From Nageia nagi (taxonomy: Eukaryota > Pinophyta), in NCBI GenBank assembly GCA_050084985.1, contig JBITNC010000001.1, positions 53,444,001 to 53,508,000 on the forward strand: 64,000 nucleotides of DNA. Reading direction: 5' to 3'. The notes under the pieces are model-generated. The model had not been told where the DNA came from and did not search any database. It saw only the letters and a list, made by a program, of their open reading frames with translations. The translations under genes and the position numbers were made by a program. Shown here one piece after another: positions 47,351 through 58,149 of this stretch. Position 1 is the stretch's first letter, and each line of letters starts with the position of its first letter.

Positions 47351-48049
47351 ATAATTGCAGACCAAATAAACCATACTATGAAATTTCTTCATAATCATCA
47401 CAAAACTCAACCAAATGAGCTGATGGCCATAGAGATGGCTCATTCTCTAGAGTTGTACTTTTCTTAAGTTAGTTTGTGTATGTTACCTCTTGAGATAGGC
47501 ATTTTATGTTAGAGCATGTTGTACTATATATTATTTAGAGCTTTCCCATGTAAACTAACCACTAACCATGGAAACTACTAACCCCTTGTTATGTGGTTAT
47601 TTCTTTTTTTGTGGCTAAATATAATAATATATGCTCAAATGTAAGGTAAAATGCACTAACCAATAATTGTAGATTAGATGAACCTATAATTAAGTTCATA
47701 AGTGCAAGTACAAGCTACTAACACAATGAACAAACAAAGTTACTAACTTTCAAACTATAAAGTTACTAACTTAAAAATTACAAATTGCAATGTGTCTAAA
47801 AGTTTAAATTACAATTTACAACCTAATTTTAGTTGCACAAAGTTATACAAGCTTTATAATTGTAATAATGAACAAGTTGGTTGATTTTACAAATTGGTTC
47901 AACTTAACATGCTTAGGTGTTGATTAGACAATTTGATTGGTTACTTGATTTAGTTAACAACTTGCATTTTTTTTAAACAATGTGGACTTTTGTGAAAGTT
48001 GTTCCAATTTTAAAAATATGGTATTAGGATATGCACATTGTTTAAAATT
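47351..48049. other. AT-rich spacer
   Basis: No feature is recognised here apart from scattered ACTAAC motifs near 47550-47770. Confidence 0.4.
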
Positions 48050-48345
48050 AAAAGTTTGTGAAAAATTTTATGATTATGCATATTTTTTCTTGGATGAAAT
48101 TTTATGTGATTGGATATGCATATTGTTTATGTACATGGTTCATCTCGTTGGTTGAATGAAAGTTTAGTATGCTTGGATATGCATATTATTTGAAATTATG
48201 CACACGGTTAATCTCCTTGGTTGGATGAAATTTTAGTGTACTTGGATATGCATATTGTTTGAAATTATGCACATGGTTAATCTCCTTGGTTGGATGAAAA
48301 TTTAGTGTGCTTGGATATGTATATTATTTTAAATGAAACTTTATG
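48050..48345. repeat. Tandem repeat block, period about 69 bp
   Basis: Four to five units starting GGATATGCATATTGTTTGAA and containing ATGCACATGGTTAATCTCCT with TGGTTGGATGAAA. The units at about 48176 and 48245 are nearly identical; outer ones are more diverged. Confidence 0.85.
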
Positions 48346-48569
48346 TTATACGCTATCCTTAGTGGTTGCATTATGGTGCATTGATCTATATTGAAAAATA
48401 ATTATTATAGATGTGCATTGTACTATTTATTGAAATATTTAAATTATGTATATATACACACATTTGTTATTTGATATCATTGATTAAAATGAAAGTGTTT
48501 ATAACTTTTAAAATAATTTATATGCATACTATTTGAATGGATGGAAAAATTTTGTAGACACATTCTTGT

Positions 48570-49140
48570 TGAGTGGAAAGTTTGTAAGACTTCACCAAAC
48601 TTGAATGGTGGTGCACATTGATCCAAAAATTTTCATTTGTGCACATTGGTTGATATTCTTATTGGAGTGGAAAGTATGCAAACTTTCTCCAAATTTGAAT
48701 GGTTGTGCATATTTTTGATTGATTGGATAGAAAATTGATCCTAAAATTTTTGGTTTATGCACATTGGTTGATATTCTTATTGGAGTGGAAATTTTGTGAA
48801 CTTTTTTTAAATTTTAATGGTTGTGCACATTTTTGATTGATTGGATAGAAAATTGATCCTAAATTTTTTTGTTTGTGCACATTGGTTTATATTCTTATTG
48901 GAGTGGAAAGCTTGTGAACATTCTCCAAATTTGAATGGTTGTGCACATTTTTTATTGATTAGATAGAGAAATTGATCTTAAAATTTTTGGTTTGTGAACA
49001 TTGATTGATTGGAGTGGAAAATTTGTGAACTTTATTTAAATTTAAATGGTTATGCATATTTTTGTTTGATTAGATAGAAAATTGATCCTCAATTTTTTGT
49101 TTGTGCACATTGGTTGGTATCCTTGTTGGAATGAAAAGTT
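48570..49140. repeat. Tandem repeat block, period about 117 bp
   Basis: Four to five units containing TTGGTTGATATTCTTATTGG, GAATGGTTGTGCACATTTTT and GATTGGATAGAAAATTGATC. The block follows the 69-bp array closely and shares the TGCACAT and TTGGTTG elements with it, so one may derive from the other. Confidence 0.85.
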
Positions 49141-49538
49141 AGTACACATTCAAGTTATTGAGGATACTATTTGATTGTATATCACCATTGAGTAGTGTGA
49201 TAATGAATTCCCTTTGGATATTATTTGTGTGATTTTATTCTTTCTTAAACACCATTAATGTATGCGAGAAGTATTGCTTGATTAAGCAACCTTGTTACAT
49301 TATTATAATGTTGATTGCTTTTTATTTGAAAAGAAGTGTACAAGTACCCTTTGGGAAGTGTACATTCGTTAAATTGTTAATGAAGTTACTCTTAAGGGAG
49401 AGTATTAACTTCATAACAAAGAATATTTTTAAAAATACAAGCATGTTTTATTCAAGAGTAAATTTTGGATGGGACTTTGTGTTTATTTTCTATCAAAATA
49501 AAATTTCATTGATATTTTTACCTAAATACTAATCATTT
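49141..49538 (+). other. Spacer with a possible copia pol-tail remnant
   Basis: At 49370-49415 the plus strand reads VKLLMKLLLRESIN, recalling the VKLLSRGS end of the A/B/C polyprotein. The rest is featureless. Confidence 0.35.
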
Positions 49539-49690
49539 GGGTTGGCAAAGTTGTCCTAAAGAAGGATTAAAGTACAAATTCTTATCATGATTACTTCATA
49601 TTTGGGAGGGTTGTTGTATTGTGGATACAACAAGTGACTATAAGTATTGGCTTGACATCTCTATGATGACTTACAGTGTACTAGTTACTT
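49539..49690 (+). pseudogene. Copia pol tail and 3' untranslated sequence (A/B/C type)
   Basis: GGGTTGGCAAAGTTGTCCTA matches the GLVKLL tail of element A (about 11668). TACTTCATATTTGGGAGG and GACTATAAGTATTGGCTTGA with CATCTCTATGATGACTTACA match the 3' untranslated region of A (about 11735-12035). The repeat array that lies between these parts in A is absent here. Confidence 0.65.
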
Positions 49691-49719
49691 CCATCCATGT
49701 TAATGGATTGTTTGCAAGT

Positions 49720-49945
49720 TGTAGTAGTTGGAGTGGTTAAAAAGTTTCACCCTTATCCATGACTACAAATTAATGGAGTGGTTAAAAAGCTTCATCCTTC
49801 TCCAAAGATGCAAATTGATGGAGTGGTTAAAAAGGTTAATCCTTCTCCATAATTGCAAATTGATGGAGTGGTTATAAATATTCACCCTTCTCCATGATTA
49901 CAAAGTGTTGGAGTGTTAAAAAGATTTTCCCTTCTCCAAAATTGT
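49720..49945. repeat. Tandem repeat block, period about 46 bp
   Basis: Five units containing TGGAGTGGTTAAAAAGCTTC and ATCCTTCTCCAAAGATGCAA. Confidence 0.85.
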
Positions 49946-50028
49946 AGTTTTTGACTTATGTCATATTACTTGTATTTTTTGAGAAGCTTATATATTATGA
50001 ATTGATATTGTTGAGAAATTGAACCATG

Positions 50029-50370
50029 TTAGTCAAGTTGGCATCTTGTGGCTTATAAATCTTGACTAGGTGGTATAGTGAAGTTGATATTTGTGGCTTG
50101 TGACTCATAAATACTGACTAGATGGTATAGTCAAGTTGGTATTTGTGACCTATGACTCATAAATCTTGACTATGTGGTATATTCAAGTTAGCATATATGG
50201 CCTATGGATTGTAAATCTTGACTAAGTGGTATAGTCAAGTAGGCATGTGTGGCCTATGGCTTATAAACCTTGACTAGGAGGTATAGTCATATTGATATTT
50301 ATGGCCTATGGCTTGACTAGATGGCATATTCAAGTTGGTATTTTTGGCTTATGAGTTGTAAATCTTGATT
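50029..50370. repeat. Tandem repeat block, period about 60 bp
   Basis: Six to seven units containing GGTATAGTCAAGTTGGTATT and GGCCTATGGCTTATAAATCT with TTGACTA. One unit (about 50281-50325) is internally deleted. Sequence from 50371 to about 50950 is AT-rich without features. Confidence 0.85.
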
Positions 50371-50959
50371 AAGTGATAAAATAAATATATTATTTTGTGA
50401 TTTGTTCTTATTCCAAGTATAATATTACTGATGGAGACTTTAAACCTCCACTTCAAAAAAGATAAGAATGCATGCATCTTGAGATGCATTATATCTTGAC
50501 TAATGATATGGTCAAGTTCTAAATTAATATTATTTCTTAATTAAAATATGGCATGAAATTATTACCTCAATAACATGAATCATTACCTTAGTGATAAGAA
50601 TACTTGCCTTAATTTATGGCAAGAAAAATACTCATTGTAATTGCCATAACCTTGGAATATATCATGATATAAAGATTTAGCACATTAATGATTATGTGTA
50701 GCTATATGGTTCATTTGATGAACACTTATATATAAAAATTAAATAGAGAAAATCTTCAAAAGTTGTTCATCACTTATTGATGCTATCATGATAAAATATG
50801 ATATTACTTTAATAAATTTTGTATACAATAGTGTGAATAACTAAATTAAAATAGTTACCACTTTTCACAAAATAATGCATACTCTATAAATAGCTATTGA
50901 TATATGAACAAAGTAATATAATTCTAATTATGAAAAATGGGATCCCAACTTGCTTAGGG

Positions 50960-51300
50960 TACTCTCCAAATGAGAAGGATGTATGAGAGGGAGTATAAAG
51001 TAATACTAGGGAAGGTTTATCAATGGCTAGATAGGCACTACAACTAAGATATTTGGTCAATGCTTCGTTAATGGAGTACACTAATAAGTTTGCAAGTAAA
51101 CCTTGTTTATGATGTGAAATGTTCAAGAGGAAAAGGGAAAAGGGAGATCAATCATTTGACATGATCTACAAGGAGCATAATGAGCTCATAGTAGAGTGAG
51201 AATTACTCCTTAAACACATACAAGAGTTAACCATCAAGTTAGAAACTTTGAGGCAATAAGTCAATGCTCAAGTTCCTCTTGTTCCAAGATTTTAGTAAAA
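50960..51300 (+). pseudogene. Unidentified decayed coding-like segment
   Basis: The plus strand reads MRRMYEREYKVILGKVYQWL with DRHYN (about 50980-51055) and, in another frame, FKRKREKGDQSFDMIYKEHN then LLLKHIQELTIKLETLR (about 51122-51255), a coiled-coil-like pattern. Two stops interrupt it. I do not recognise the family; a transposon gag or a PMD-type C-terminal tail are possibilities. Confidence 0.3.
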
Positions 51301-51654
51301 GAGGAGATTTAGTAAGGATTGGTAACTAAAATCTGATTGTTGGGTGTTAAATTAGTTTATATGTTAAAGATATAATAGCAAAATCAATTAGATTTTAGCC
51401 TTGTTATAGGATCTTATATGCGTTAGTGCACTTAATAAGTATGATATGTGTATTGATATTAACTTAATGTAATGGATGCCTATATTACATTAAGAAAACA
51501 TGTTAAATGATATGTGTATCAATATATAAATAATTTAATCACCTTTTCTCATTTATTTAAGCCTTTATTTAGATAAAGTTTCCCTCAAGGGGGAGAAATT
51601 ACTCTTAAATGATATCAACTTCATATCAAATTGCATACAGAAAGGATATAAAAA

Positions 51655-51656
51655 AC

Positions 51657-51717
<61 letters not shown>

Positions 51718-51720
51718 TGT
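51655..51720. repeat. TA and TATG microsatellite
   Basis: About 11 TA units followed by about eight TATG units; composition is like the centre of the hairpin at 45273-45478. Confidence 0.85.
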
Positions 51721-51956
51721 TAAGATATTAAGATGAAGTTATATAAACCCATAGCATCTTTAGGATGGTAAAGTTGTCCTTAAATATTTTAGTATGGTAA
51801 AGTAATCCTTAAGAGAGACTAAAGTATGAATTATTGGAAACTCTTATACTTCATTACTAGAAGGACCTTTTGTTATACTAAGTTATCCACATGAGAATAA
51901 CTTGTTTATCCACATTATAGCAAATAATGAACTAATATTTTATGACTATTGGTTTG

Positions 51957-53150
51957 TGTATATCCATATATATTTTTGAAGATATAAGAAGAGTTTTGTA
52001 TGGGTATGCTTTATTTACATCCTTTATTATTTGTTGGAATATTTATACTTAGTAAATTTTAGACATTTTTTATATTGTTTAACTTTGGCCGAGATCCAAT
52101 AGTATTGGTGTGTATAAAGTTTATTAAATTGTCAAAAGATTAAGTTAGTGCTAGGACTTAGTCATTTTTATCATTTCCTATAGTGTTCAATTTTGATAGG
52201 GATTTGATAGTTTTTAGATATATGAACTTCTTCGGAATGGTGGTCAAATAATACAATGTTATACTTAGCCATTTTATTATGTTTTGCAAAATATTTGAAT
52301 TTAGTAGAGATTCAGTATAGCAAAGAAGACTACATTCCACCATAACAACAAGAAGATCATACAAGTTATTTTTGTTAGTTCTATCCCTATCAAAGGTGGT
52401 TTTATCATGTATCAGGGAGAATTTTAGTCACATCAACCTCCTTATATGTTCCAATTTTGAAGATCCAATTTTTGACCATCCAGATCATAGAATGGTTGAA
52501 GAAGTCTATTGAAATAGTTTATTTTACCTTTGTATTTGATTTTGACAGGTTCATTTGAATGCAAGTATTTGTACATATTATCAAAACTTTGGTGAAACAC
52601 ATTTTCATTCCAAGAAGGTAATTTCAAGTTTTAGATTCAAGTTTCAAGTTTTGGACAACCTGAAGAGTGTTAGCACACATAGAGGATTGGTCCAGATATT
52701 TGTAGATTGAAATATAAGTTGTAAATCTTATCAAGGATAAAATTTGATACATTATAAATATTTAGATAGTTTGTTGCAGATATTTTATCTATCAAAATTT
52801 GTTAGGAATTAGTTAGAATATATTTTACAAAGGAAAACTATAAATATTACCTTTGTTGAAAGAGAAGGGGTTGGATATAGTAGATATTGCCCCTATTTTG
52901 TACTTGTGTTAATGATAATAGAATATAATTTGCTTCTTGATCTCTTAACCATGATCTATTTATCATTATTTTTAAATCATTGTATGATATATTTTTATGC
53001 ACTTTGTGGATTGAGATATAATCAGTAGTTAATTTGTATATGTAAAGTGCTTGTAGTTTATTATTACTTGAAGTGTCATGCATTATTAGTGGATACAAAA
53101 TTAAACTATTCAACCAGCTTAGATTCTACTATAATGGATGTTTGTGTTGG
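51957..53150 (+). repeat. 5' LTR of element F (right limit uncertain)
   Basis: It begins TGTATATCCATATATATTTT and is repeated from 63223 with many substitutions and small gaps. A TATA box (ACTATAAATATT) lies at about 52836-52847. The right limit is estimated because the 3' copy runs out of the window before that point. The sequence 53150-53540 is the untranslated leader, with no clear primer-binding site. Confidence 0.75.
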
Positions 53151-53546
53151 TCCAACTATTTATTTTTACTTATTTACACCCATTAACTTAGCATTTTAGA
53201 TTTTTTTAGTCTTGGGAGTTTATTTTATACTCTTTAATTTTGCAATTCCTAATTCAATCTTGATAGAAACCAACCTTTTTTGGAGATAGATTTCTAGCAA
53301 TAGAAATCATTCATTAGAATTATAGATGTGACTTTGATACATGAGTGCATGTACAAATTACAAAATCTTAATCAATAATATTATAATTCTTTTTGACATA
53401 CTCAATGGTATGATCTCTTACCATGTACTAAATTGTGCATGATCATTATATCATAATGGTGATTCTACTAGGATGAAACTTGTTCTTTCTCAGAAAAGAT
53501 TGAACCCAAAAAGTCCTTTAAGTTTTACTTCTTTTATTTATTGATT

Positions 53547-54900
53547 ATGAGAACAAGATCACAAACTCAAAAAGCCAAAGAATTCCTTATTATTGAAAAT
53601 TTCCACAATTCTATTGAAACTTCAATTAAGAAATCCAAATCTCTTACAAATCTTACTCATATTTTGACTCCAACTACATTAAACTCTATTCCACCTTTTA
53701 ACCAAAGGAATATAGTAAACCCACTTGTTTAGATGGCACAACTAGTTGCACCTCTTATTTATCCAAAATGGAATGCTTCTGGAGCTCTCCAAGTTGCAAA
53801 TCCCCATGAAATTCCAATGCAAGCTACCAAAGCTTTGTAGAATTGGGATGATTATGGAAAGACTACTTATGAACATTGTCAAGATGTTACAGATATGAAA
53901 AATAAACATAACATAATTCATGAATATGTGATACTCAGATTTCTTACTATGTCTTTCTTTGGAAAGGTTTTGGACTAGTGCATAACACTTTTGACTAATT
54001 CTATTACTACATGGGATCAACTTGCAAAACTATTTATTATCGAATTCAAAAAGGTTGGTGATTTCTACTTAGTGTTATTACAATTCAATGTTATTCAAAG
54101 ATATCCTATGGAGAATGTTTCTAAATTTAACCTTAGATTTGCCAAATCTTGGACTAGAATGCTTCTTGTTGTGAGGCAACATCCTTCTATGGATTTAATT
54201 ATATTATACCTTAGAGAATTTACTCTAGACTTATCCTTTAGGATTAGCATGAATGGACCACAACAATTGCTTCACTCATTTTAATAGGAAAGTTGCTTGC
54301 TAGAATATTTGCACCTCTCTCATATGCACCCTCATCTTCCATGTAACCTTCAATAAAAACTTATCCACCTTTGCTATAACTCAAGCTCCTTAGTTACCCT
54401 AGTTGTAGCTTCTGATACTACAACCACAACTTGCCTTACCAATTTATTTTTCATAATTAGCACTTTTTGCACCTACTTCTACTAGTAAACTATAGCAAGA
54501 AAATGCCAATCAAATGAATATTGTTGAATTAGAAACTTGGTAAGAATTTTATCTAATTAGAGGATAGCTAAACAAAGGGCAACTCAGAGGTGAGATTACT
54601 ATGATTGTAGGGATGATGGAGGATAATAGAGGAGGTATCCCTTTCTTGCTAGAGATCAACATAAACCACAAAAAAGGGAACTCTCTAGGACATATAGAGT
54701 ATAAATGTCTCCTGAAGCATATATTCCTCCTAATTAGGATTAATGTAGAGATTGTAATGAACCTCATGTCCAAAATTCTTTTCCTATATACCAACATCAA
54801 ACAAGGTTGGTATATAATGATGAAGTTAATACTAATTACTATGTGTATGAAGCAACATCAGAAGCTAATCTCATGATTCTGCAAGAACCCTCTAATAAAG
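53547..54900 (+). pseudogene. Element F: gag, decayed
   Basis: The likely start is ATG 53547 (MRTRSQTQKAKEFLIIENFH). After a stop, KWNASGALQVANPHEIPMQA (about 53767-53830) leads into the Ty3 gag core LRFLTMSFFGKVLD (53937-53978), TNSITTWDQLAKLFIIEFKK (53994-54055) and NVSKFNLRFAKSW (54115-54153). The TTWDQLxxLFxxxF pattern is the signature of the retrotransposon gag domain. Later sequence is frame-shifted and I see no clear zinc knuckle. Confidence 0.8.
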
Positions 54901-55179
54901 TAATTAAAACTAGGTCTATAGTCATATAGTTTCAACCCTAGAGGTAGATACAATCTTGCATAGTTAATCATATTCAAACAGTACTTCTTACTCCAAGATA
55001 CCATCAAATAAGCCCATTGGAAAATTGATGGTTACTAATAAGGTTTTGTTGGAAAAGCAAGTTCTAGAAAAATAACTAGTGGCTTAGCTTGCTACTTCTC
55101 TTGAAATTCAAGAAAGGAAGGAAGTAGCCAAAAGGTTCAAATTCCCATCTTTGATCAAGGCACAAAGAGAAGAAGCAAC

Positions 55180-55600
55180 TCAATCCTATAAAAAAAATAT
55201 TCAAAAGAAAGTTCTTCTTACATTATTCCATACAACATTATGGATGAATTGAATAAAATACCATTAAGAGTATCACTCTTTGATTGCTTGCACATTCTTG
55301 GAGAGAATGACCTACTGAAGGTAGCACTATTGATTCAAATTGAAGAAGATAATAGCTAAAATTACATTTTTGATGCAGCTCCAAAATTGTTAAGTATGGG
55401 TAAAAATATAACTCCTTCTTTTTACATTACCTTTGAATTATAAGGACATATTATTCATAATTGCATGATAGATTCAAGGGCTTCCATGATAGTTATGCCT
55501 AAGAAAGTATCTAATATCATTAGATTTACCTACACTAGAGAATCCATTGAAATTATCTAGTTATATGGGACATCAAAATTCTTGGTGTAGTGAAAGATGT
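55180..55600 (+). pseudogene. Element F: aspartic protease, decayed
   Basis: The plus strand reads IPYNIMDELNKIPLRVSLFD, then FYITFEL and GHIIHNCMIDSRASMIVMPK. The catalytic triplet DSG appears as DSR (55471-55479), so the protease is inactive. The GHxxHNCMIDSGASxxVMP context is typical of Tat-like gypsy proteases. Confidence 0.75.
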
Positions 55601-56005
55601 TTCAATGAATCTTTATAGGTATCTAGGGATTTTAGTCATCCAAGACATCATATTTGTAGACCTTCCTCTATATTTGGTTTGTGTTTATCTAAACAATTTA
55701 CATTCAAATTGGGAGGGTACTTAGCTATGGAATATTCCAATATTTATATTTCTTTTAAGAACAAAATGTTTAATATTGTCAATGAGCTTGCTGTAGGATT
55801 TTTCGATGAGAAGCTCCCCTAGGTTAACATGATTAATGAGTAGGCCTTATTAACAAATGTTGTTGAAATGGAATTAAACTCTATAGATTTAGTTTTTAAA
55901 TTTATAAATCAAATTATGAGTAAAGGCATGGGGAATTATGTAATTATTGAAGATATTATATACTTACTAACTCTTACCCTTTAAAAACTAAAGAAATAAG
56001 AATTA

Positions 56006-56275
56006 TGGATAATGCACTTTAATGGAGTGAAGTCTGAGAATGGTGTTGGTGCAAGGGTTATTTTGAGATCCCCTTTTAGTGAAATAAAAAAATATTCTTT
56101 CCATCTTACTTGGTGTTATATGAACAATACAATAGAGTATGAAGCCCTATGCTTAGGGATAGAACAAGAAAATAAGTTGAAAATAAAATGTTTAACTATT
56201 TTTAGTGATTCAAAACTAGTTATCAATCAGGTTATAGATAAGTGTTCAACAAAACATAATGATCTAAAAAAATAA
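56006..56275 (+). pseudogene. Element F: acquired (archaeal-type) RNase H, upstream of RT
   Basis: The reading MHFNGVKSENGVGARVILRS, YMNNTIEYEALCLGIEQENK and LTIFSDSKLVINQV gives the ordered motifs of the RVT_3-type RNase H that some plant gypsy elements acquired: FDGA-like start with the catalytic Asp changed to Asn, a conserved Glu in EYEAL, and DSKLV with the second Asp kept. The sequence after it (NIVWQLLESFNALNF, FIAILKDQNNESNAL) matches the usual C-terminal part. It lies about 700 bp before RT, not between RNase H and integrase. Confidence 0.8.
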
Positions 56276-56939
56276 AAAAATATAGTATGGCAATTATTAG
56301 AGAGTTTCAATGCCCTTAACTTTATTGCAATCCTCAAAGATCAGAATAATGAATCTAATGCCTTAGTTAAAAAAAGGATCAAGGTTTGATCCTACACATC
56401 ATTGGCTAAGAAGAAAAGGTATTTGATTGATTTTCAAGCCTTCTATTTTGGATAATGATTATTTTTGGAAAGTTTTTGATGATGATAAGGATGTTAATAC
56501 TTTCTTGGCTACATAAATGTTATGTTCAAACCACCAAGAGTCAATGATAGAGGCTTTCAAAGAAGAAGATATATTGCAGTTAAAAAAAATACTTTGCCTC
56601 AATGTATTATTGCATTTGAAGATCTCTTTAATAGAGATGATCAATTGAAAAAATGAAATATTTTAGCTTCTCCCAAGAATTTTAAAGAGTTAGAAATAAC
56701 TCCCAACAAGGATATGAAGGTTGCATCAAGAATTTAGTAGAAAATATTTATATATAGTTGAAATCATGAAGAAGTTTTATGGTATCATGGTGTGGAGCTA
56801 TGATGACTTGAAGGTGTTTAATAAAGATGCTATCTAACACACCATAGAGCTGATGGAGGGAGTAAATCCTTTCCAATAGAAATAAATACCAATGAATTCT
56901 AAAATTGAAGTGGTAATGCAATAAGAAATTCAAAAAAAA

Positions 56940-58090
56940 ATTTAGGATAGGATCATATATCCCATCAAGCATTCTACTTGGGTGGTTAATTTGGTATCAT
57001 TCAGGAAGAAGAATGGAGATATTAGGCTATGGTAGATTTACAAAATCTTAACATAGCCTCAGTAAAAGATAACTATCCTTTCCCTCCTATGGAATAAACT
57101 CTACACACTATTGCAAGATCAAAGTGCTTTTCCTTTCTTGATGACTTCTCTTGGTATAACCAGATATGGGTGAAAGATGAAGATAAATATAAAATAATAT
57201 TCACCACAAAGGGCACATTTGCTTTTCAATGAATGCCTTTTGGCTTGTCCAATATTAAAGTAACTTTTCAAAGGACTATGGACCATGCATTTGATGAGTT
57301 GACCAATAAAATAGATTTAATGTATTTAGATGATATCATAGTTTTCTCATAAAAGAAGAGGCACCACTTGAACCATCTCTAGAAATCTTTCTTAAAATGT
57401 CAAGAATTCAAAATTTTATTAAATCTAAAGAAATTCAATTTTATAGTGGATCAGGGAAAATTGCTTGGACATGTCATTTCAAAAGATAGATTTTTAATTT
57501 ATCCAGAGAGAGTAGAAGTTATCTCCAAACATACCATTCCATCCAACATTAAGAAGTTACAAGCATTTTTGGATGAGATTAATTTATTAAGGAGGTTTAT
57601 CTAAGACTTTACCAAAATTGTCTAACTAATAAGAAAAATACTTAAAGATAAAGTTCTTTTTAAGTGGACAACAAATTGAGTTATGGCTTTTAAATAGATA
57701 AAATATACCATTATGTCTGCTCCAATTTTAAAGAATATTGATTTCTCAAAGGACTTTATTTTGTATGCTTATGGAGAAGATAAGAGCATATAAACATTTT
57801 TGACATAGAAAGAAGATAATCATAATGAACACCCTATAGCTTTCTTTAGCCAAAATCTACATGATGCTAAGGAAAGGTATGGTTTCATTGAGAAATAGGT
57901 GTTTACTATAATAAAATCCCTTAACAAGTTTAAGCACTACATTTCTCAGAATAAAATTCTAGTACTTACCATTAATTTTGTTAGAGCTAAATGGATTACA
58001 AAGATTCTAAAATATGATGTTGAAATCTATCCTACCAAGGTGGTTAAGGAAAAAAATCTTTACAAGCAGTTGGATAAGGATTAGAGATCT
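56940..58090 (+). pseudogene. Element F: reverse transcriptase and gypsy RNase H, decayed
   Basis: RT starts with STWVVNLVSFRKKNGDIRL (about 56970-57030), followed by LQNLNIASVKDNYPFPPME, FLDDFSWYNQIWVKDEDKYK (57138-57196), TFAFQ and [16 protein letters not shown] (57234-57281), and the catalytic YLDD at 57323-57334 in [11 protein letters not shown]. The thumb and RNase H follow: LGHVISKDRFLIYPERVEVI (57456-57518), SAPILKNIDFSKDFILYAYG (about 57716-57775), EHPIAFFSQNLHDAKERYGF (about 57828-57888) and TIIKSLNKFKHYI. Stops are frequent. Confidence 0.88.
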
Positions 58091-58149
58091 AAACACATCA
58101 TGATTGTTGAAATGGAAACTCAAGATAGAAAAATTTTATAAGTTTTGGA

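Larger units (their letters stand above)
44352..51956 (+). mobile_element. Copia-related non-autonomous element E, without gag-pol, 3' end beyond F
   Basis: The block starts with an LTR (44352-45010) and a primer-binding site (45013-45024) like those of A/B/C. A leader-like segment follows (to about 45120, sharing GAGGTAA...AAAGGTATA with C). Where gag-pol should be there are only tandem-repeat blocks. Segments that match the end of pol and the 3' untranslated region of A/B/C appear at 49539-49690 and again at about 51755-51956, where Ty3/gypsy element F is inserted. The body is thus either one large non-coding derivative or several overlapping remnants; the right limit is not visible. Confidence 0.55.
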
